Assembly: GCF_030408795.1 (NCBI RefSeq)
Contig: NZ_CP047211.1
Coordinates: 2,232,001-2,296,000 of the forward strand
DNA: 64,000 nucleotides
Origin: Corynebacterium hansenii
Lineage (GTDB): Bacteria > Actinomycetota > Actinomycetes > Mycobacteriales > Mycobacteriaceae
Direction: 5' to 3'
This document shows positions 1 through 8,326 of this stretch, in pieces. Both the position numbers and the translations under genes were made by a program. Below the pieces are notes generated by a model. The model was given only the letters and a program-made list of their open reading frames with translations. It made no database searches and had not been told where the DNA came from. Positions within the stretch are counted from its first letter, which is position 1, and each line of letters opens with the position of its first letter.

Positions 1-347
1 CCTACCGCGACGGGCGCGTGTGGCTCGACGAGCTGAAGGACGTTCTGCGCAGCAACCTCGACATCATCGAGCGGCGTCTGCCGGAGGTCGCCCCGGGCGC
101 GGAGTTCACGCGCCCGCAGGCGTCGTACCTGGCATGGATCGACTTCCGGGGCGTCGACGGCATGGTCGACGGCGACGGAAATCCGGTGGAGCCGCAGGAG
201 TGGCTGCTGGACAACGCCAAGGTCGCGCTCAACCCGGGGCCCGCATTCGGCGAAGGCGGCGAGGGCCACGTACGCCTGAACTTCGCCACGTCGCCCGAGA
301 TCCTGAACGAGGCCCTCGACCGGATCGGCGCGGCGCTGGCGAAGTAG
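1..347 (+). CDS. aecD: C-S lyase / PatB-MalY type aminotransferase, 3' end only
   Basis: This is the C-terminal part of a PLP enzyme, open at the window edge and read in the frame starting at base 3. The visible part matches the small domain of the MalY/PatB cystathionine beta-lyase branch of class I/II aminotransferases: the phrase ASYLAWIDFR, a late NPGPAFGEGGEGHVRLNFA stretch with the arginine that holds the substrate carboxylate, and a short final helix. In corynebacteria this enzyme (AecD) cleaves cystathionine and other S-substituted cysteines to pyruvate, ammonia and a thiol in the cytoplasm. The PLP lysine lies outside the window. The gene symbol rests on family and genus, so it is probable rather than proven. 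Confidence 0.8.
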   Translation, partial: YRDGRVWLDELKDVLRSNLDIIERRLPEVAPGAEFTRPQASYLAWIDFRGVDGMVDGDGNPVEPQEWLLDNAKVALNPGPAFGEGGEGHVRLNFATSPEILNEALDRIGAALAK

Positions 348-727
348 GCCTGGACGCCGCTGCGGCCGGCACGGCGCCCCTCCCCCGGGCGCGCCGCACT
401 CCTCCCCTGGGCGCGCTACGGCAGCCGGCTCAGCGCACCCTCCGCCTATCCGGTCGGCGCACCGCCCCCTCACGTAAACCCACCCCGAATGCGCAACCCC
501 ACCCGCTGCAACAGGTGGGTCTGCGCATTCGGGGTGGGTTAGCCGCGAAGATTGCGCAGGCCGGGTCCGATTCGGGGTGGGTTAGCCATGGAGATCGCGC
601 AGGCCGAGTCCGATTCGGGGTGGGTCTGCGCATTCGGGGTGGGTTCGCCGATGCGTCCCGGCGAAGGTGCGGTGGCCGGGCGGGTAAACCCCGCGGAGGC
701 CGCTCACTCCCCCACGGGGCGCGACCG
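348..727. other. Convergent intergenic gap holding repeat element A
   Basis: No gene is supported here. The first 100 bases are plain GC-rich DNA; 450-649 is repeat element A (separate entry); the rest, up to the PAP2 stop codon, shows nothing recognisable. Genes on both sides end into this gap. Confidence 0.7.
450..649 (-). repeat. Repeat element A: 43-bp direct repeats plus long terminal hairpin
   Basis: The bases 477-495 and 522-540 are perfect 19-bp inverted copies around AACCCACCCCGAATGCGCA, with a smaller CCACC/GGTGG stem inside the loop. To the right the same GATTCGGGGTGGGT edge returns at exact 43-bp steps (ends at 540, 583, 626), plus a truncated 19-bp unit to 645. The left flank CCGGTCGGCGCACCGCCCC is also shared with element C in reverse complement. 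The element sits between two genes that end toward each other. Elements B (27951) and C (50378) have the same architecture in the opposite orientation. Confidence 0.85.
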
Positions 728-2047
728 CTAGACCCGAACGCCGTTGACGGTCAGGGAACCGTCCGCGTTGACCGTGACGTCGGCGGCCATCGCGGCCGCC
801 ATGTTCATGCGCATGTGCGAGCCGCGGCCATCCGTGCGGTCGAGCGGGTAACCCGAATCGATGGCGGTGGCCTCGAGGACCTTGACGCGCTGCTCGTCGG
901 TGAGGTCGGGGTGCGTCGTCGCCAGCAGGCCCGCGTAGCCCTTCGGCACCGACACCGGGGCGCCGGCCTCGCCGACGCGCTCGAAACCGTAGGACATGCG
1001 CTCGGTGTACTGCGACACCGCGGCGTCGTCGGGCAGGTACGGGGTGTCGTTGGCGACGCACTCGGCCAGCGTCGCGCCGCAGCGCCACTCCAGCTCGGCG
1101 CGTACCTCGGCGGCGGCGGCCTGGATGAGCGGGCGGAACTCCGCGTCCGCCCAGCGGTCGGCGGCGGCCTGGTTGCCCATCATGCGGCCGCCCATGACGT
1201 CGAGCGGGTAGTGGACGCCCATGACCAGGCGGGACTGGCCGGCCTCGGAGGAACGGGCCTGGATCTGCGGGGCGACCTCCGGCAGCATCATGGCCATCAG
1301 CGTCGCGGTCCAGGCGGCCTTGTTGGTGTGGCCCGACGGGTAGGACGGGGTCTCCGAGTACGGGTCGTCGTCGCCCGGGTTGTCGCGGTAGTAGCGCTCG
1401 ATGCGGTCGGGCGCGACCACGAAGGGGCGGTCGTAGTTGTACGTGTACTTCTCCGCGAACGACGACGACGCCACTCCGCCCGCACGGGCGAGGTTCCCGG
1501 ACATCAGCGCGGTCATCTTGGGCAGCCGTCCCTCCTCGACCGCGGCCCGGAAGTGGGCGCCGAGGTTCTCGCCGAACCCGGCGGAGAGGTTCACCAGCGG
1601 GTCGTCGTGATCGTCCTGCAGCGCGAGCAGCTGGGCCGCGCGGTCGTCCTTCGCGGCGTTGTTGATGCGCACGACGATCTCGAGGTTCTCGTCCATGACC
1701 TCGGGATGGTTCTGCTGCAGGTCACGGAACGGATCGACCACGGAATGGTAGAACCCGCCCTCGTCCGACGCATCGGACTTGAACGCGCGGGCGACGAGGT
1801 CGGCCGGGAACGGCTGCGGGACGGGCGCGCCGTTTTCGTCGACGGCGACGGCCTCCTGCCCCTGGAGGAAGCTCGGCGCGCCCATCGGCGGGAGGCCACC
1901 GGTGCCCTGGGCGGACTCGCGGGAGGGCAGGCCCGGGAGCTCCTGGGCGATGGCGGCCGGCGCCAACGGAAGGGTGATGGCGAGGGCGGTGACGGCGGCG
2001 GCGGAACGCAATCCGGCGCGCGCGAAACGGCGGGAACCGATCTTCAC
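728..2047 (-). CDS. Secreted PAP2 / class A-type acid phosphatase
   Basis: A 439-residue phosphatase. The GTG start at 2047 is chosen because it gives a clean signal peptide (VKIGSRRFARAGLRS, then a hydrophobic stretch ending APAAIA-Q) and has CAGGAG upstream; a longer open frame adds only an Arg-rich non-signal tail. The phosphatidic acid phosphatase 2 signature is present in order: K-x6-RP as KYTYNYDRP, PSYPSGH with the first catalytic histidine, and SRLVMGVHYPLDVMGGR with the SRx5Hx3D histidine. The family hydrolyses phosphomonoesters or lipid phosphates outside the membrane. The large region after residue 300 is unassigned. Substrate is unknown. It ends into repeat element A. Confidence 0.85.
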   Translation of the reverse strand: MKIGSRRFARAGLRSAAAVTALAITLPLAPAAIAQELPGLPSRESAQGTGGLPPMGAPSFLQGQEAVAVDENGAPVPQPFPADLVARAFKSDASDEGGFYHSVVDPFRDLQQNHPEVMDENLEIVVRINNAAKDDRAAQLLALQDDHDDPLVNLSAGFGENLGAHFRAAVEEGRLPKMTALMSGNLARAGGVASSSFAEKYTYNYDRPFVVAPDRIERYYRDNPGDDDPYSETPSYPSGHTNKAAWTATLMAMMLPEVAPQIQARSSEAGQSRLVMGVHYPLDVMGGRMMGNQAAADRWADAEFRPLIQAAAAEVRAELEWRCGATLAECVANDTPYLPDDAAVSQYTERMSYGFERVGEAGAPVSVPKGYAGLLATTHPDLTDEQRVKVLEATAIDSGYPLDRTDGRGSHMRMNMAAAMAADVTVNADGSLTVNGVRV

Positions 2048-2411
2048 GGTGCGGGTACTCCTGATGCGGGGTTCGTTAATTCGACGGCGGCGACGCACGG
2101 CGCCATCGCGGCGGCCGTCGTCGATCCGAGATCGAATGAACGCTATCCCGACCCCCTTGCCACTTGGGGGCAAATCGTCAAAGTCGGAGTAAACGATAGG
2201 TTAATTGCAGGCCATGCTTTCGGGGCCGGAAGAAATCTTCCGGCCCCGATGCGTGGATGCGGGCGCCTCGCCCCGCGATTGGTTCCCGTGGCCGGCTCTG
2301 CGCGGCCATTCACGGCGGACACTTACGGCGGCCGATTCCCGTGGCCGCCTCACCGCGGCGAACTACTGTGTCCCCCTCGCCGCGGCCCCGCCCCTGCTCC
2401 CGCTCCCGCTT
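2048..2411. other. Intergenic region between PAP2 and hbd genes
   Basis: No gene is supported. It contains the PAP2 promoter region, a perfect 12-bp stem hairpin at 2221-2248 (separate entry), and GC-rich filler with repeated GGCGGCC/CCGTGGCCG words from 2300 to 2400. Confidence 0.6.
2221..2248 (-). terminator. Candidate terminator downstream of hbd
   Basis: A perfect 12-bp stem (CGGGGCCGGAAG with its complement) closes an AAAT loop. It lies about 165 bases past the stop of the minus-strand hbd gene. There is no U-tract on either side, so it would be an I-type actinobacterial terminator if it works. Confidence 0.45.
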
Positions 2412-3281
2412 CTACTTCGAGGAGTAGTCGTAGAAGCCGATGCCGGACTTGCGGCCGAATCGGCCGGCCTCCACCATGCGCTTGAGCAGCGGCGGGGCGG
2501 CGTACATCGGGTCGGAGTACTCGTCGAACATCGCGTCGGCGATGAACTTGATGGTGTCCAGGCCCACCATGTCGGCCAGGGTCAGCGGGCCCATCGGGTG
2601 GGCGCAGCCGTTGACCATGCCGGCGTCGATGTCTTCCTTGGTGGCGACGCCGTCCTGCAGCATGCGGATCGCGCCGAGCATGTACGGCACGAGCAGCGCG
2701 TTGACGATGAAGCCGGAGCGGTCCGTCGCCTTGATGACGGTCTTGCCCAGGGCCTCGGAGGCGTAGGCGTAGGCGCGCTCGGACTGCACCTCGCCGGTGG
2801 ACAGGGTGGCCACGTGCTCGACGAGCGGCAGAACCGGCACGGGGTTGAAGAAGTGCAGGCCCATGACGCGCTCCGGGCGCTTCGTGGCCGCGGCGATCGA
2901 CTGGATCGGCAGCGAGGAGGTGTTCGACGCCAGAATCGCGTTCGGATCCTCGACGACCTCGTCGAGCTGGGCGAAGACGCTGGCCTTGACCTCGGGGTTC
3001 TCCACGATGGCCTCGATGACCAGCTGGCGGTCGGCGAAATCGGAGAAGGAGGTGGTCCAGGAGATGCGGCCGAGGATCTCGTCGCGGGCGGATTCTTCCA
3101 GCTTGCCGCGGGACACGGCCTTGTCCAGGGACTTCTCGATGCGGTCCTTGCCGCCGTCGAGGTACTCCTGCTTGGCCTCCCACACCAGCACGTCGCTGCC
3201 CGCCTTCGCGCAGACCTCGATGATGCCGGAGCCCATCTGACCGGCGCCGACGACGCCGACGCGGGTGATTTCATTCGCCAT
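2412..3281 (-). CDS. hbd: 3-hydroxybutyryl-CoA dehydrogenase
   Basis: A 289-residue NAD(P)-dependent dehydrogenase of short-chain hydroxyacyl-CoA metabolism (reversible acetoacetyl-CoA/3-hydroxybutyryl-CoA). The Rossmann start GAGQMGSG sits near residue 10, SNTSSLPI near 110, the catalytic histidine in HFFNPVPVLPLVE near 140, and the dimerising C-terminal domain with GFIVNALL and MGPLTLADMVGLD follows. The start at 3281 has GGGAG upstream. An in-frame ATG at 3392 lies 6 nt after TAACGT and could give a 37-residue Pro/Arg-rich extension. Mycobacterial homologues are called FadB2; the symbol hbd is used here for function. It stands alone. Confidence 0.9.
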   Translation of the reverse strand: MANEITRVGVVGAGQMGSGIIEVCAKAGSDVLVWEAKQEYLDGGKDRIEKSLDKAVSRGKLEESARDEILGRISWTTSFSDFADRQLVIEAIVENPEVKASVFAQLDEVVEDPNAILASNTSSLPIQSIAAATKRPERVMGLHFFNPVPVLPLVEHVATLSTGEVQSERAYAYASEALGKTVIKATDRSGFIVNALLVPYMLGAIRMLQDGVATKEDIDAGMVNGCAHPMGPLTLADMVGLDTIKFIADAMFDEYSDPMYAAPPLLKRMVEAGRFGRKSGIGFYDYSSK

Positions 3282-3589
3282 GTTTAGGTTCACTCCCGTG
3301 GATTTCGGTGCGTGGCGATCACCCGCCCGGGGGCGTTTGCGCCCCGGTCGCGGCGGCCGGCGGGCCGCCTCGGTGATCGCGCTCACTGACATTTGCCCAC
3401 GTTACCCGCCATTCACGGTTTGCGGGCCGGAACGGGCGCGCCGATGCGCCAACGCCGTCGATTTACCCGGGGCCGGCCGAACGGCCGCAACCGCCGATTG
3501 CCCCGGGCCCGCCGAACCGCCGATGCCACCGGCCGAACCGCGGATTACCCGGGGCCGGCCGAATCGCTGCCGCCGCGGGACCTTCCGGG
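3282..3589. other. Intergenic region upstream of hbd with short GC repeats
   Basis: No gene is supported. The word GATTTACCCGGGGCCGGCCG near 3458 recurs as GGATTACCCGGGGCCGGCCG near 3542. GCGATCACC (about 3317) and GGTGATCGC (about 3372) form a spaced inverted repeat. TAACGT on the minus strand at 3399-3404 is a possible -10 box for hbd. Confidence 0.5.
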
Positions 3590-4138
3590 TCAGTTCCCGG
3601 GCAGCTCCGCGAGCTTCGCCTCGAGGGCACCGAGACGCTCGACCGAGTCCCGGGCGACGCCGGCGACGTCGGGATCGCCCGCTTCCACCAGGCCCTCCCA
3701 ACCGCTCTTCAATCGGGGCACGTGGGTGCGCAGCATGGCGACGTAGGCGTCCCCGGCCTGCTGCCCCGAGACGCCGAGCACGGATTGGAGCTCGCCGTCG
3801 GTGAGCATGGATGCCCCGCCGTCGGAATCGAGCCGCCCGGTCTGCATCTCCAGCAGGCCGCGCACCTGGCCGGCCAGATCCTTGACGTCACCGGGCACCG
3901 CACCGTCGCCCTGGACGTGCTCGGTGGCGCGGAGCAGCTGCCCCGCGTCGGCGACGAGGTGGGCGGCGCGCTGCTTTGCGACGTCCACGTCCCCCACCGA
4001 CGGCGCCGAACCGGTCGGCGGTTCCTGCTCTCCGGCGGTGCTCGGATCGTATCCGCAGCCGGTCAACGCGAGAGCGGCGGCGACGCCGGCCGCCGCGAAG
4101 CCACGCCGGAACCCCGCCCGGCTTCGGCCGATGCGCAT
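3590..4138 (-). CDS. Small lipoprotein, unknown function
   Basis: A 182-residue exported lipoprotein. After an Arg-rich N-terminus comes a hydrophobic stretch ending in the lipobox LTGC, so Cys about 27 would be lipidated and the protein anchored outside the membrane. The mature part is helical and rich in Val, Ala, Asp and Gly, with no motif I can name. The ATG at 4138 shares one base with the stop of the upstream ABM gene (TGATG), so translation is probably coupled. It is the last gene of the three-gene operon that begins at 5474. No function can be given. Confidence 0.8.
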   Translation of the reverse strand: MRIGRSRAGFRRGFAAAGVAAALALTGCGYDPSTAGEQEPPTGSAPSVGDVDVAKQRAAHLVADAGQLLRATEHVQGDGAVPGDVKDLAGQVRGLLEMQTGRLDSDGGASMLTDGELQSVLGVSGQQAGDAYVAMLRTHVPRLKSGWEGLVEAGDPDVAGVARDSVERLGALEAKLAELPGN

Positions 4139-4461
4139 CAATTGACCTCCAGCTCGCCCATGCGGTCCCAGCCGTCCATGCCCTCGATCGTCTGCGAGAC
4201 GATGCACGGGGTCTCGGTGAGCAGCGGCTGCATGGTCTCCAGCGCCGCCTTGAAGTGGTCGGAGGTGACGTGCGCCTCGGCGGCGTCGTCCTCGAAGGCC
4301 TCGACCAGGACGTACTCGTTGGGGTCCTCGACCGAGCGGGACCACTCGAACCACTTGTTACCGGCCTCCGCGCGGGTGGCGGACGTGAAATCGGCGACGT
4401 GGGTCATCCACTCGTCGGCGTACTCGGGCTTCACGGGGAACTTGACGACGATGAAAATCAT
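4138..4461 (-). CDS. ABM-domain monooxygenase-like protein
   Basis: A 107-residue single-domain protein of the antibiotic biosynthesis monooxygenase (ABM) fold, a dimeric ferredoxin-like alpha/beta barrel. Typical features are the opening strand MIFIVVKFPVKPEYADEW, the central FEWSRSVEDPNEYVLVE with the conserved Asn-Glu-Tyr, and HVTSDHFKAALETMQPLL. Family members include quinol monooxygenases such as YgiN; many are uncharacterised. Start and stop overlap both neighbours: ATGA with the hydrolase upstream and TGATG with the lipoprotein downstream. The tight operon suggests a shared task, but the substrate is not evident. Confidence 0.85.
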   Translation of the reverse strand: MIFIVVKFPVKPEYADEWMTHVADFTSATRAEAGNKWFEWSRSVEDPNEYVLVEAFEDDAAEAHVTSDHFKAALETMQPLLTETPCIVSQTIEGMDGWDRMGELEVN

Positions 4462-5474
4462 GAGGCCAGCATACGCGCGCGGCGCACCTTCGCGAGGGGT
4501 TCGGCGGGCTCCGGAACGGGCGCCGGCACCGCGTCGAGGAAGGGCCGGTACAACGCCAGATTCCGGGTCCGCGAGCGCCTGAGCTGCCGGAATCCGACTC
4601 CGCCGAGTTCCACGCGGCTGCGCTTGCGGTGCTTGGCCACGAACCCGCCGGCTTCGCCGTCGGCGATCAACGCGCAGAGGAAATCGACGTAGCGGTCGAA
4701 GGGCGTGCCCGGGATCGCGCGCGGCGGGACGTGCCGGATTCCGTGGATCGGGATGTGCAGGCAGGAGGACAGCTCGTCGACGTGCGGATCGTGGCCCAGC
4801 ACCCCGCACCCGCACACGTCGTTGGCGCTGCGGTGGGCGAAGACCCGCTCGACGGGCATGCCCAGCTGGGCGACGTCGTCGTAGGGCACCCCCGGGCACC
4901 CGCCCATGATCAACGCATCGACGGGCGCCTCGCCGCGCGCGTGGAGCACCATCGCCGCCATCGCGGCGATCGACGCCCCCAGGCTGAACCCGTCGACGAT
5001 GATGCGGTGCCCCTCGCCCTCCTCGGCCCGGATGGCGGCGACGAAATCGGCCAGCGCCACGCCGCCGGTGCACACCCGCATGCCGTCGTGGGTCCACATG
5101 AACGACGTCCCCGGCACGTCATGGCCCGCCCACACGATGGTGCGGACACCCGGCCCGGCGTCGCGGCGCAGTGAGCGGCGCACGGAAAAGATGTTCTCCG
5201 AATAGCGGTCGATGTCCGAGATGAACGCCCGCGCCCCCGGCACGAACACGACCGTGGCATCGGCCTTCCGGCCAATCAGGTCCATCGCCGCATATCGGTG
5301 CCCCGGCCCCACCAGGACCGGCCGCAGGCCCTCGGAATCACGCGCGTGCCGCTTGATCTGGGCGAACCGCGCCGTGTCCGGCAACCGCGCGATCATGCCC
5401 GCGGCTACGCGAGCCCGGACGTCGAACGGTACGCCGTCGGCAAGCAGGGGTTCGGTCGCGGTGATCGTGCGCAC
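4458..5474 (-). CDS. Alpha/beta hydrolase (DUF1023-like)
   Basis: A 338-residue alpha/beta hydrolase-fold protein. A strand-rich core with TVVFVPGARAF and the nucleophile elbow GFSLG (in IIVDGFSLGAS) is followed by ALIMGGCPGVPYDD and ANDVCGCGVLGHDPH, whose Asp and His could complete the triad. This arrangement resembles DUF1023 proteins of actinobacteria, which are predicted serine hydrolases. The GTG start at 5474 avoids overlap with the BCCT gene; an upstream extension would be Arg-rich and unlikely. It is the first gene of the hydrolase-ABM-lipoprotein operon, overlapping the next gene by ATGA. No substrate is known. Confidence 0.8.
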   Translation of the reverse strand: MRTITATEPLLADGVPFDVRARVAAGMIARLPDTARFAQIKRHARDSEGLRPVLVGPGHRYAAMDLIGRKADATVVFVPGARAFISDIDRYSENIFSVRRSLRRDAGPGVRTIVWAGHDVPGTSFMWTHDGMRVCTGGVALADFVAAIRAEEGEGHRIIVDGFSLGASIAAMAAMVLHARGEAPVDALIMGGCPGVPYDDVAQLGMPVERVFAHRSANDVCGCGVLGHDPHVDELSSCLHIPIHGIRHVPPRAIPGTPFDRYVDFLCALIADGEAGGFVAKHRKRSRVELGGVGFRQLRRSRTRNLALYRPFLDAVPAPVPEPAEPLAKVRRARMLAS

Positions 5475-5529
5475 GCAACGCAACGTAACCGGGAATCCGG
5501 CCTCCCGCTCGCCGAGCGGCCCGCGAAAT

Positions 5530-7458
5530 CTACTTCCGGGGGCCCTCATTCGTCCCCGACGGCGGCGTGCCGCGGTCATCGGCGGGCATCGTGGCGGACG
5601 CTCCCGACGATGCATCGCCCTCGCGGTCGTCGTCGATGAACTCGCCGTCGACGCGGACGTCACCGGAGATGACCAGCGTCCCGTCCTCGTCGTAGGAGTA
5701 CTCGATCGGCGGCAGCTCGTTGCCTTCCTCGTCGTACCCCGGCGCCGGGGCGGCCTCGTGGGCGGCGAGCTTCTCGGGCGTATCGGTCTTCTCCCACGAG
5801 CGGGTCCGCGGCCGGCGCACGGCCATGTGGTCGTCGCTCATGCCCTTGATCAGCGACCACATCATCACGAAGTGCATGAAGAAGAACGGCACGCCGATGA
5901 GGATCACCACCTCCTGCAGCGCGAGGATGCCCGACTCGCCGGAGATCACCAGCATGGCGCCGGCGACCGCGCCGATCATCACGCCCCACAGGATCCGGTA
6001 GGACGTGGGCGCCTTGTTCTCCTCGCCGGTCGACATCATGTCGGTGACCATCGCCGCGGAGTCGATGGACGTGACGAAGAAGATCATGATCACCAGCAGC
6101 GCGATCACGCTCATCGCGGTGGCCAGCGGGTACTGCTCCAGCAGGATGAACAGGGCGGGCGACGGGTCGCCGCCCTTCACCACGGGCTCCGACAGGACAC
6201 CCGGGTCGGCGGCCTCCAGCTCGAAGCCGGCGCGCCCGAAGATCGAGAACCAGATGATGACGAAGATCGTCGGCAACGCGATGACGCCCGCGATGAACTG
6301 GCGCACCGTCCGGCCGCGGGAGATGCGGGCGACGAACATGCCCACGAACGGCGACCAGCAGATGGTCCACGCCCAGTAGAACACCGTCCACGTGCCCTGC
6401 GACCACTCCGGGTTGAGGTTGTAGGAGTCGGTCCAGAACATGATGCGCGGCAGCTCGCCGGCGTAGATGCCGACGGTGTCCACGACCTGCTTGAGCAGCG
6501 TCAGCGTCGGGCCCATCAGCAGCACGAAGACCATCAGCGCCACGGCCATCCAGATGTTGATGTTGGACAGCAGCTTGATGCCCTTGTCCAGGCCGCGCGC
6601 CACGGAAATCGACGCGACGATGATGATCGCCGCGATGAGCAGCAGCTGGACCATCGAATTCTCCGCCAGGCCCAGGACGCGGGAGGCGCCGGAGTTGATC
6701 TGCATGGCGCCCATGCCCACCGACACCGCGATGCCGAAGACGGTGCCGATGATCGCCACCGCGTCGATGAGCTTGCCCGGCCAGGCGTAGATCTTCTCGC
6801 CCAGCAGCGGCGCGAAAATCGACGACACGCGCGGCGGCAGCTTGCGCTTGTAGATGAAGTACCCCAGCGCCAGCCCCGGCAGCGCCATGATCACCCACAT
6901 GTGGATGCCCAGGTGGTAGGTGGTGAAGGCCATCGCCTCCTGGCGCGCCTCGATGCTCATCGGCTCGAAGTTGCGGGGCGAATTGATGGCGTGGTTCATG
7001 GGCTCGGCGACGCCCCAGAACATCAGCATCGAGCCGGTGCCGCCGGCGAAGAGCATGCCGAACCACTCGGCGACGGTGAACTCGGGGTCCTCGTCGTCAT
7101 CGCCGAGCTTGAGGTTGCCGTACCTCGACACGAAGACGCCGATCAGGAAGATCAGGGCCGCGGACACGCCTCCGATGAACAGCCAGCCGAGGTTGCCGGT
7201 CACCCAGGTCGAGGCGGTGGAGTACGCCTGGCGGGCGGTGTCGCCCATGAAGACCGTGAATGCGACGAAAACCAGGATGAAACCGACCGAGGCGAAGAAA
7301 ATGAGGGGGTCGGTCTTCAGCCAGCGGAATCGGGTCCTCTTCTTCCCGTCTGCGCCGACTTCCGTGATGGACCGCGGTTTCTCGTCGGCGTCCGCGCCCG
7401 TGGAGCCGTCCGCGGTGCCGGTAGATTGCTTTTCGGGAATCGAATCCTGGGGATTCAT
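5530..7458 (-). CDS. BCCT family transporter (betaine/choline/carnitine type)
   Basis: A 642-residue transporter with twelve hydrophobic segments and charged cytoplasmic ends, as in BetP/LcoP-type carriers that import quaternary amines for osmoprotection. Signature stretches are LMFWGVAEPMNHA in TM3-4 and WSPFVGMFVARISRGRTVRQF after TM8. Two substrate-site motifs differ from BetP as I recall it: the glycine-rich TM3 loop reads GGTGSM instead of GMGIG, and the TM8 aromatic motif reads WAWTICW instead of WAWWISW, so one cage Trp is Thr. The substrate may therefore not be betaine. The acidic C-terminal tail of about 90 residues lacks the basic clusters described for the BetP osmosensor. Confidence 0.9.
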   Translation of the reverse strand: MNPQDSIPEKQSTGTADGSTGADADEKPRSITEVGADGKKRTRFRWLKTDPLIFFASVGFILVFVAFTVFMGDTARQAYSTASTWVTGNLGWLFIGGVSAALIFLIGVFVSRYGNLKLGDDDEDPEFTVAEWFGMLFAGGTGSMLMFWGVAEPMNHAINSPRNFEPMSIEARQEAMAFTTYHLGIHMWVIMALPGLALGYFIYKRKLPPRVSSIFAPLLGEKIYAWPGKLIDAVAIIGTVFGIAVSVGMGAMQINSGASRVLGLAENSMVQLLLIAAIIIVASISVARGLDKGIKLLSNINIWMAVALMVFVLLMGPTLTLLKQVVDTVGIYAGELPRIMFWTDSYNLNPEWSQGTWTVFYWAWTICWSPFVGMFVARISRGRTVRQFIAGVIALPTIFVIIWFSIFGRAGFELEAADPGVLSEPVVKGGDPSPALFILLEQYPLATAMSVIALLVIMIFFVTSIDSAAMVTDMMSTGEENKAPTSYRILWGVMIGAVAGAMLVISGESGILALQEVVILIGVPFFFMHFVMMWSLIKGMSDDHMAVRRPRTRSWEKTDTPEKLAAHEAAPAPGYDEEGNELPPIEYSYDEDGTLVISGDVRVDGEFIDDDREGDASSGASATMPADDRGTPPSGTNEGPRK

Positions 7459-7485
7459 CCTGAGTGCCTTCCGTGTCTGGTTGAC

Positions 7486-7502
7486 GCTGACATAATCATA
7501 AT
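7486..7502 (-). promoter_or_regulatory. AT-rich promoter core for the BCCT gene (tentative)
   Basis: The divergent gap contains the only AT-rich stretch nearby; on the minus strand it reads TATTATGATTATG, with TATTAT and TATGAT as -10 choices. No good -35 is visible (GTGAAC at 16 nt is the best). Low certainty. Confidence 0.35.
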
Positions 7503-7563
7503 AGCGCCTGGGCAACCTCGTTCACTTGCGTGGCCTGGCCAAACGGTGTTCGAGGAGGTTCGA

Positions 7564-8241
7564 GTGGAGGGTTACCGCCCGGGCGAGCGCGCGCTCGCCG
7601 TGTACCTGTCATCCATCACGGGGTTCATCGACGCCCTGGGGTTCCTGTACCTCGGCGGCTTCTTCCTGTCCTTCATGTCGGGCAACACCACGCGCCTGAC
7701 CGCCGCGTTCGCCGAGGGCGCCTGGGACGTCGCCGGCAAGGCCGCCGGCGTGATGGCGCTCTTCCTGGTCGGGGTGATGATCGGCGCGCTGATCAGCCGC
7801 CTCGGCCACCGCCACCTGCCGCCGACGCGGCCGCGCGAAGCGGTGCTGCTGTTCACGTGCCTCACCGCCACCATCGCCTCGATCTGGGTGGTCACGGGTT
7901 CGGAGCTGCCGGCGGTGCTCAGCCTGTCCTTCACCGTCGGCGCGATGAACAGCATCTTCGAGCGCGACGGCGAAGTCTCCATCTCGCTGACCTACATGAC
8001 CGGCACCCTGGTGAAGATGTCCCAGCGCTTCGTCGGCGCCTTCTTCGGCGGATCCCACCGCGACTGGATCAACTACTTCCTGCTGTGGGCGTCGCTCGCG
8101 CTCGGCGCGGTCTTCGGCGGCTGGTGCTTCACGACGGTCGGCCTCAAGGCGGTGTGGGTGGTCACCGCGATGATCGTCGCGGGCACCGCCGTGGCGCTGG
8201 CCAATCGGGAACGCCGCCGGAAAGCCGGCCTGCACGTGTGA
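7564..8241 (+). CDS. YoaK/DUF1275 family membrane protein
   Basis: A 225-residue protein with six hydrophobic segments. The N-terminal GFIDALGFLYLGGFFLSFMSGNTT is typical of the YoaK (DUF1275) family, and a related SLTYMTGTLVKM motif occurs in the second half, giving the internal pseudo-repeat of the family. The function of the family is unknown. The GTG start at 7564 is chosen because GAGGAGG lies 5 nt upstream. It diverges from the BCCT gene across 105 bases. Confidence 0.85.
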   Translation: MEGYRPGERALAVYLSSITGFIDALGFLYLGGFFLSFMSGNTTRLTAAFAEGAWDVAGKAAGVMALFLVGVMIGALISRLGHRHLPPTRPREAVLLFTCLTATIASIWVVTGSELPAVLSLSFTVGAMNSIFERDGEVSISLTYMTGTLVKMSQRFVGAFFGGSHRDWINYFLLWASLALGAVFGGWCFTTVGLKAVWVVTAMIVAGTAVALANRERRRKAGLHV

Positions 8242-8326
8242 TGCGGGGACGCGGGCCGTCGCAAAGCAGGGGCCCGGAACGGGCGTTCGGCCCCGTGCCG
8301 ACGCGTTCTTGGGCAAAATGGTCCGC

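Noticed and set aside
450..649. Possible CRISPR array in the 43-bp repeats (also 27951 and 50378)
   Set aside because: The repeats are directly abutting with no variable spacers, only two to four units occur, a hairpin closes each array, and no cas gene is nearby.
20..2485. Very long plus-strand open frame opposite the PAP2 and C-S lyase genes
   Set aside because: It is Arg/Gly-rich shadow coding caused by high G+C; the other-frame genes have complete family motifs.
5212..8241. Long plus-strand open frame over the hydrolase and BCCT genes
   Set aside because: Only its last 225 codons (from GTG 7564) form a real protein (YoaK type). The rest is the antisense shadow of the BCCT gene.
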